Source: Paenibacillus faecalis
Lineage (GTDB): Bacteria > Bacillota > Bacilli > Paenibacillales > Paenibacillaceae
Assembly (NCBI RefSeq): GCF_900289175.1
Contig: NZ_LT985747.1
Span: 786,006-850,005, forward strand
Direction of reading: 5' to 3'
DNA: 64,000 bases
Made by a program: the position numbers and the translations under genes. The notes under the pieces were generated by a model. The model did not search any database, was not told the origin of the DNA, and saw nothing but the letters and a program-made list of their open reading frames with translations. Positions 60,442 to 64,000 of this stretch are shown one piece after another; positions within the stretch are counted from its first letter, which is position 1; each line of letters opens with the position of its first letter.

Positions 60442-60534
60442 AAAAAACAAGCCACCGAATGAAGTGACCCCCAAAAGTTAGACATACTCTAACAGTTGGA
60501 GGGGCAGTTCAAAAAAAGGTTGCTTGTTTTTTTC
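60442..60534 (+). terminator. terminator with an IS-end-like insertion in its loop
   Basis: AAAAAACAAGC.ACC (60442-60456) pairs with GGT.GCTTGTTTTTT (60518-60532), the normal layout of an intrinsic terminator. The loop is enlarged by a 52-bp palindromic segment at 60460-60511. Confidence 0.6.
60460..60511. mobile_element. mini-element of two IS3/IS150-like inverted ends
   Basis: TGAAGTGACCCCCAAAAGTT begins the left arm and AGTTGGAGGGGCAGTTCA ends the right. The right arm reversed reads TGAACTGCCCCTCCAACTGT, matching the left at most positions. IS3-family ends typically contain CCCCAAAAGTTAGAC. Only 5 nt separate the arms, so no transposase is present. No clear target duplication is seen. Confidence 0.5.
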
Positions 60535-60635
60535 TTTCTACCCAAATATTCTTCATTTTTGCATAACTTGAGCACACTGCCGGCATGATATAAACAATAC
60601 CTATCGTTAACATGTTTTCAAAGGAGGGCGAAACG

Positions 60636-62081
60636 ATGGATCATGCTAATCACCTGCTTCAAGATATCCAACAAAAGCTGACGAATTGCGATGACGTTAC
60701 ATATTTGCCGATTCATGTGCAGGGGCATGAATGCACTGTCATTTATATTCAATCCATCATCAATCTCCAGATGCTGCAGGAACAAATCGCGACCCCATTA
60801 TTGTCCCTAAGCCTGTCCAATCCTAAAAACTTGAGAAAAACGTTGGATGAAGGGGCTATTTTTACGGCTCCCTATACCCAAAACTCAGATCCTGAGAATA
60901 TAGCGAATTGTATTGTAAAGGGCAGCGCCGCTGTATACGTCGCAGGATACTCTCACGTCATTCTGTTTGATATCCCCATGTATCATACCAGAGCGGTCGA
61001 GGAATCTCAGAACGAACAGGTTGTCATTGGACCGAGAGAAGCTTTCATCGAAGACATTGAAGTCAATCTGTCTCTTATCAGACACAAAATTAAACATCCT
61101 GATTTGAAAGTCGTTCATTACACGATCGGATCTTACACCCAGACTACTGTTTACGTCCTTTATATCGAAGGATTATGCAAACAGGAAGTATTGGATGAAT
61201 TGGATGAACAATTAAAAAAAATAGACATAGACGGCATTTTTGGTATGGGTTATATATCCGAGCAGTTTAAAGCTAGCCGACTGACTCCATTCCCTCAGTT
61301 TCAATATACAGAGCGGCCTGATTCCGTTGCCTCCTCCCTGTTAGAGGGCAGGGTGAGCATCATGCTCGATGGCACTCCATCGACGCTTATTGTGCCGGTA
61401 TCTATTTTTTCGTTACTGCAATCATCGGAGGATTATTATCAAAGCTTTTATTCTGCCAGCTGGATGCGTATCATCCGGGTTATGTTCGCTCTGGTCTCAT
61501 TAATGCTGCCCTCACTTTATGTGGCGATCACTACGTTTCAACCGGAAATCATTCCAACGGATCTGCTCATTACAATTGCAGCAGCTCGCGAGAACATCCC
61601 CTTCTCCGCATTAACGGAAGCATTCATTATGGAGCTTACTTTCGAAGCACTTCGGGAAGCGGGAACGCGAATTCCCAAGCCAGTCGGTCAGACCATTTCC
61701 ATTATCGGCGCGATCGTTATCGGCCAAGCTGCTGTTGAGGCAGGTATCGTTTCAACGCCCATGGTCATTGTTGTTTCCATCACAGGAATTGCCGCTTACA
61801 TTGTTCCGCATTACGAACTGGGGTTAGCCTTTCGACTGTTAAGATTTCCTTTACTTATACTTGGTGGTACAACCGGACTGCTTGGAGTGCTTGCAGCAAC
61901 CTTTATCGTATATGGACATCTGACTTCATTGAACACATTCGGCACACCTTACATGTATCCACTTTCCCCTCTTGTATTTTCAGACTGGAAAGACATGCTG
62001 GTTCGTGTTCCTTCATATTGGATGACCAAACGACCCGCCAATTTTGCTTCAAAAAACAAAAGGAGACAGACGCATAAATGA
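60636..62081 (+). CDS. GerA-family spore germination protein (GerAA/GerKA type)
   Basis: 481 residues. The start is ATG 60636 after AAAGGAGGG; the frame opens at 60612. N-terminal soluble domain of about 240 residues (LLSLSLSNPKNLRKTLDEGA, VFIEDIEVNLSLIRHKIKHP type pattern), then five to six membrane helices with LYVAITTFQPEIIPTDLLIT and the PVGQTISIIGAIVIGQAAVE block diagnostic of GerA. It is the A subunit of an inner-membrane germinant receptor. First gene of the operon, overlapping the C subunit by 4 bp. Confidence 0.93.
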   Translation: MDHANHLLQDIQQKLTNCDDVTYLPIHVQGHECTVIYIQSIINLQMLQEQIATPLLSLSLSNPKNLRKTLDEGAIFTAPYTQNSDPENIANCIVKGSAAVYVAGYSHVILFDIPMYHTRAVEESQNEQVVIGPREAFIEDIEVNLSLIRHKIKHPDLKVVHYTIGSYTQTTVYVLYIEGLCKQEVLDELDEQLKKIDIDGIFGMGYISEQFKASRLTPFPQFQYTERPDSVASSLLEGRVSIMLDGTPSTLIVPVSIFSLLQSSEDYYQSFYSASWMRIIRVMFALVSLMLPSLYVAITTFQPEIIPTDLLITIAAARENIPFSALTEAFIMELTFEALREAGTRIPKPVGQTISIIGAIVIGQAAVEAGIVSTPMVIVVSITGIAAYIVPHYELGLAFRLLRFPLLILGGTTGLLGVLAATFIVYGHLTSLNTFGTPYMYPLSPLVFSDWKDMLVRVPSYWMTKRPANFASKNKRRQTHK

Positions 62082-63226
62082 ATGCCTTACGTCTTTGTAA
62101 AGTCATTCTCCCCCTGTTGCTGCTTACCGGATGCTGGTCCAAAGTGGAGATCAACGAGCAAATGTTTGTTTTTGCTATTTTTATTGACAAAGGCGAACAG
62201 CCGGATTCTGTCGAGGTCACCCTAGGTTCTCCATTACCCAATCGCTTGTCCCCCGGCAAACAAACAGGAGGCAGCAATGACGGAACCCCCTATACTATGA
62301 TCAACAAAACGGGAAACTCGATACCGGAAACGATCAATGCCATCCAAAGAGATGCAACAAGACAGTTGGATTTCAGCCATACCCGTGTTGTTGTCATTAG
62401 CCGAGAGTTTGCAGAGTCGGGGATCCGGGATGTCCTCGACTGGATTCTAAGGGAACCTTCACTAAACTTTAGCTCCTTCTTGCTGGCGTCTGAAGGAAAG
62501 GCCAAACAAATCGCTGAATTAGCACCGGTATTTGAACAAATGCCCTCTTCTGTATTAATGCGATTTGAAGTGTTAAACAACGCGCTGGCAACAACCGCCA
62601 GAGATTGTTTATTTGGAATGCTGGGAGGCCAAGGGTTTGCCCTCACTTATGTAAACAGTGAGCTTAAACCATTATTGAGCGAAAAGGAGAAGTTGGAGAG
62701 GTGGACCGGCATAGAGGGCGCTGCTTTATTTCACAAAGACAAAATGAAAGGCGTGATGAGTGAAAAAGAAACGAAAGCATTGGCCTGGGCTTTAAACCAC
62801 ATCCGCAAGCCACTTTATACGGTAACCTGGGATGGCGGTAAAAGCAAAGCAAGCGTTCTTTTTATAAATACAAAAGCTAAAAAGGAGCTTCATATGACCG
62901 ATTCAGGTCCTGCGTTTACTGTGAAATTAAAAGGTACCGGTGATCTGATTCTTCTAAAGGATTCCGGGAATCGCACACCTGTAGAAGTTAACAAAATTAT
63001 TACACATGAACTGGAACAGATGATCCGTACCGATATGGAAAACGCACTGCGTGTAACCAAAGAGCTAGGTACAGATGTCTTGCAGTTTGGAAATATGATT
63101 GAAGCAAAATACCCGAAAATATGGAGTGAGTTCGTTGTCAACTGGGACGACCGCTATAAGGATGATATCCAAATTGATGTGAAAACGAAAATAATGGTCC
63201 GTCATTCAGGAGCATCAACCTCCTGA
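62078..63226 (+). CDS. Ger(x)C-family germination lipoprotein
   Basis: 382 residues from ATG 62078, coupled to the GerA gene by ATGA. Lipobox LLLTGCWSKVEIN with the typical W after Cys, then SQTRVVVISREFAE-like core, LLASEGKAKQIAEL, GIEGAALFHKDKMKGVM, and a C-terminal domain of about 160 residues ending IQIDVKTKIMVRHSG. It is the lipoprotein C subunit of a germinant receptor on the outer face of the inner membrane. Confidence 0.92.
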   Translation: MNALRLCKVILPLLLLTGCWSKVEINEQMFVFAIFIDKGEQPDSVEVTLGSPLPNRLSPGKQTGGSNDGTPYTMINKTGNSIPETINAIQRDATRQLDFSHTRVVVISREFAESGIRDVLDWILREPSLNFSSFLLASEGKAKQIAELAPVFEQMPSSVLMRFEVLNNALATTARDCLFGMLGGQGFALTYVNSELKPLLSEKEKLERWTGIEGAALFHKDKMKGVMSEKETKALAWALNHIRKPLYTVTWDGGKSKASVLFINTKAKKELHMTDSGPAFTVKLKGTGDLILLKDSGNRTPVEVNKIITHELEQMIRTDMENALRVTKELGTDVLQFGNMIEAKYPKIWSEFVVNWDDRYKDDIQIDVKTKIMVRHSGASTS

Positions 63227-63267
63227 TTAAAAAGATCATCACTCTATTTCGTTAGGAGGTCTTCAGC

Positions 63268-63459
63268 ATGTTGGCTTTGTTTTTTGCCTGCATCGCTCTA
63301 TTGGACTGGTTTCTTGTTAAAGCCAAGCCTAAACGTGAGAAATGGATGATGCTGCTCGTCATTGTACTGTTCACAGCTTGGAATATATGCGCCAATCTAT
63401 TACCTTGGTGGGCAGATCCATTCGATATCATCTATATGGCTTTTAGCTGGATTTTATAA
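63268..63459 (+). CDS. small membrane protein of ger operon (GerD2/D-like position)
   Basis: 63 residues from ATG 63268, with AGGAGG upstream. Two hydrophobic helices separated by a basic loop (KAKPKREKW). Tiny two-helix proteins encoded inside ger operons are known as D subunits of some receptors, and I infer that class from position and topology. It lies between the C and B subunit genes. Confidence 0.7.
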   Translation: MLALFFACIALLDWFLVKAKPKREKWMMLLVIVLFTAWNICANLLPWWADPFDIIYMAFSWIL

Positions 63460-63489
63460 AACCACGACTGGAGGTAACGAGAGATAGCT

Positions 63490-64000
63490 ATGAAAACAAC
63501 ACCCTGGCAAACATTTCGCTTTGCCTTTCTATATCTCAACTCTCAGCCTTCGACTTACCTGATTACCACATTGATAAGCAATTCATCCTATTTAGGCTGG
63601 CTTGCCATCTTATTCGGAAGTATTTTAAGCTTCTTGATTCTATGGTGTACGGTTCGGGTCGGTATGTGGAACCCCGAGAAACCGTGGCTGGATTTCGGAG
63701 AAGAGCTTGTGTCCAAATGGATCCACGTTCTGATTCTACTGCTCCTATCTTATTGGGCTGTATCGTATGCAGCTGTAGATATTGAAAGCTTCACCTTATT
63801 CTATGGCTCCAATTATATGGAAAACACACCACAGTGGTTCATCCAGGCCATTCTCGGGATCGTGATCATTATTACAGCGCGCTGGGGATTTAGAACGATC
63901 GTTTATCTGTCCGATGGCTTGTTTTTGCTAACCGTTATAGTCTTGGTACTAACGATAAGCTCATTCGTTAAAGATGCCGATCCGAACATGCTCACCGGAT
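63490..64000 (+). CDS. GerAB-type spore germination permease, partial
   Basis: Begins at ATG 63490 and runs off the window with 170 codons seen. The product is strongly hydrophobic, with segments LISNSSYLGWLAILFGSILS and WIQAILGIVIIITARWGFR-like helices. It has the amino-acid-permease-like layout of the B subunit (GerAB/GerKB), though the first about 40 residues match the family only loosely. Position after GerA, GerC and the small D-like gene supports the call. Confidence 0.8.
   Translation, partial: MKTTPWQTFRFAFLYLNSQPSTYLITTLISNSSYLGWLAILFGSILSFLILWCTVRVGMWNPEKPWLDFGEELVSKWIHVLILLLLSYWAVSYAAVDIESFTLFYGSNYMENTPQWFIQAILGIVIIITARWGFRTIVYLSDGLFLLTVIVLVLTISSFVKDADPNMLTG

Overview
The window looks like the chromosome of a spore-forming, low- to mid-GC Bacillota, most probably Paenibacillus. 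The grounds are a GerA-type germinant-receptor operon at the right end, a remnant of the sporulation gene yhbH, strong Shine-Dalgarno sequences with frequent TTG/GTG starts, a CcpA cre site, a sucrose scrRBA locus, and a Lpl-type sugar ABC importer divergent from a large membrane AraC regulator (a typical Paenibacillus arrangement). No rRNA, tRNA or CRISPR was seen. The genus is inferred, not proven.

Region 1 (1 to about 15.72 kb) is an AT-rich mobile element of prophage or integrative type. It carries a partial gene joining an Ntn-hydrolase (proteasome-like) head to phage-tail repeats, a prim-pol-like replication protein, a tyrosine recombinase, small DNA-binding and membrane proteins, two SPRY plus discoidin-type proteins with a hidden 38-codon ORF between them and their upstream neighbour, and a Cro/CI-like regulator beside paired operators. 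A BRO-type antirepressor scrap follows. The element ends exactly inside yhbH, of which only the 3' half is present, so it probably interrupts that sporulation gene.

Region 2 (16 to 25 kb) holds an OatA-like peptidoglycan O-acetyltransferase, a SEC-C protein and a sulfurtransferase. Next comes a compact island with a reverse-architecture type VII secretion lipase (TslA-like), its WXG-type partner and two TilA-like immunity lipoproteins, one degenerate. The island is followed by a truncated, frameshifted second sulfurtransferase that shares a 122-bp near-identical direct repeat with the first, so the island lies between direct repeats.

Region 3 (25 to 33 kb) has a secreted subtilisin divergent from a receiver-less OmpR-type regulator, a MarR/flavodoxin-fold reductase pair, and a secreted small protein followed by a two-permease FtsX/MacB-type ABC transporter (bacteriocin-like layout). 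Region 4 (33 to 45 kb) is carbohydrate uptake: scrR-scrB-scrA (scrA frameshifted), a secreted protein with a free-standing protease-propeptide-like domain, and the three-gene sugar importer with its divergent AraC regulator. Region 5 (45 to 56 kb) is mostly housekeeping and transport: YitT, an XRE pair, GNAT, AzlCD, CutC, an M17 aminopeptidase, asparaginase, FabV, an MFS carrier and a PadR-HAAS operon.

Region 6 (56.3 to 60.4 kb) is a second TslA-like locus with five tandem immunity-type lipoprotein genes (pattern alpha-beta-gamma-alpha-beta, both alpha copies frameshifted) before the lipase and a sixth after its WXG-type partner. Region 7 (60.6 kb to the end) is a ger operon. A recurring oddity is that the tandem lipoprotein genes, the prim-pol gene and one membrane-protein gene have no well-placed ATG/GTG/TTG, but do have an ATT, ATC or ATA codon about 8 nt after the Shine-Dalgarno core.
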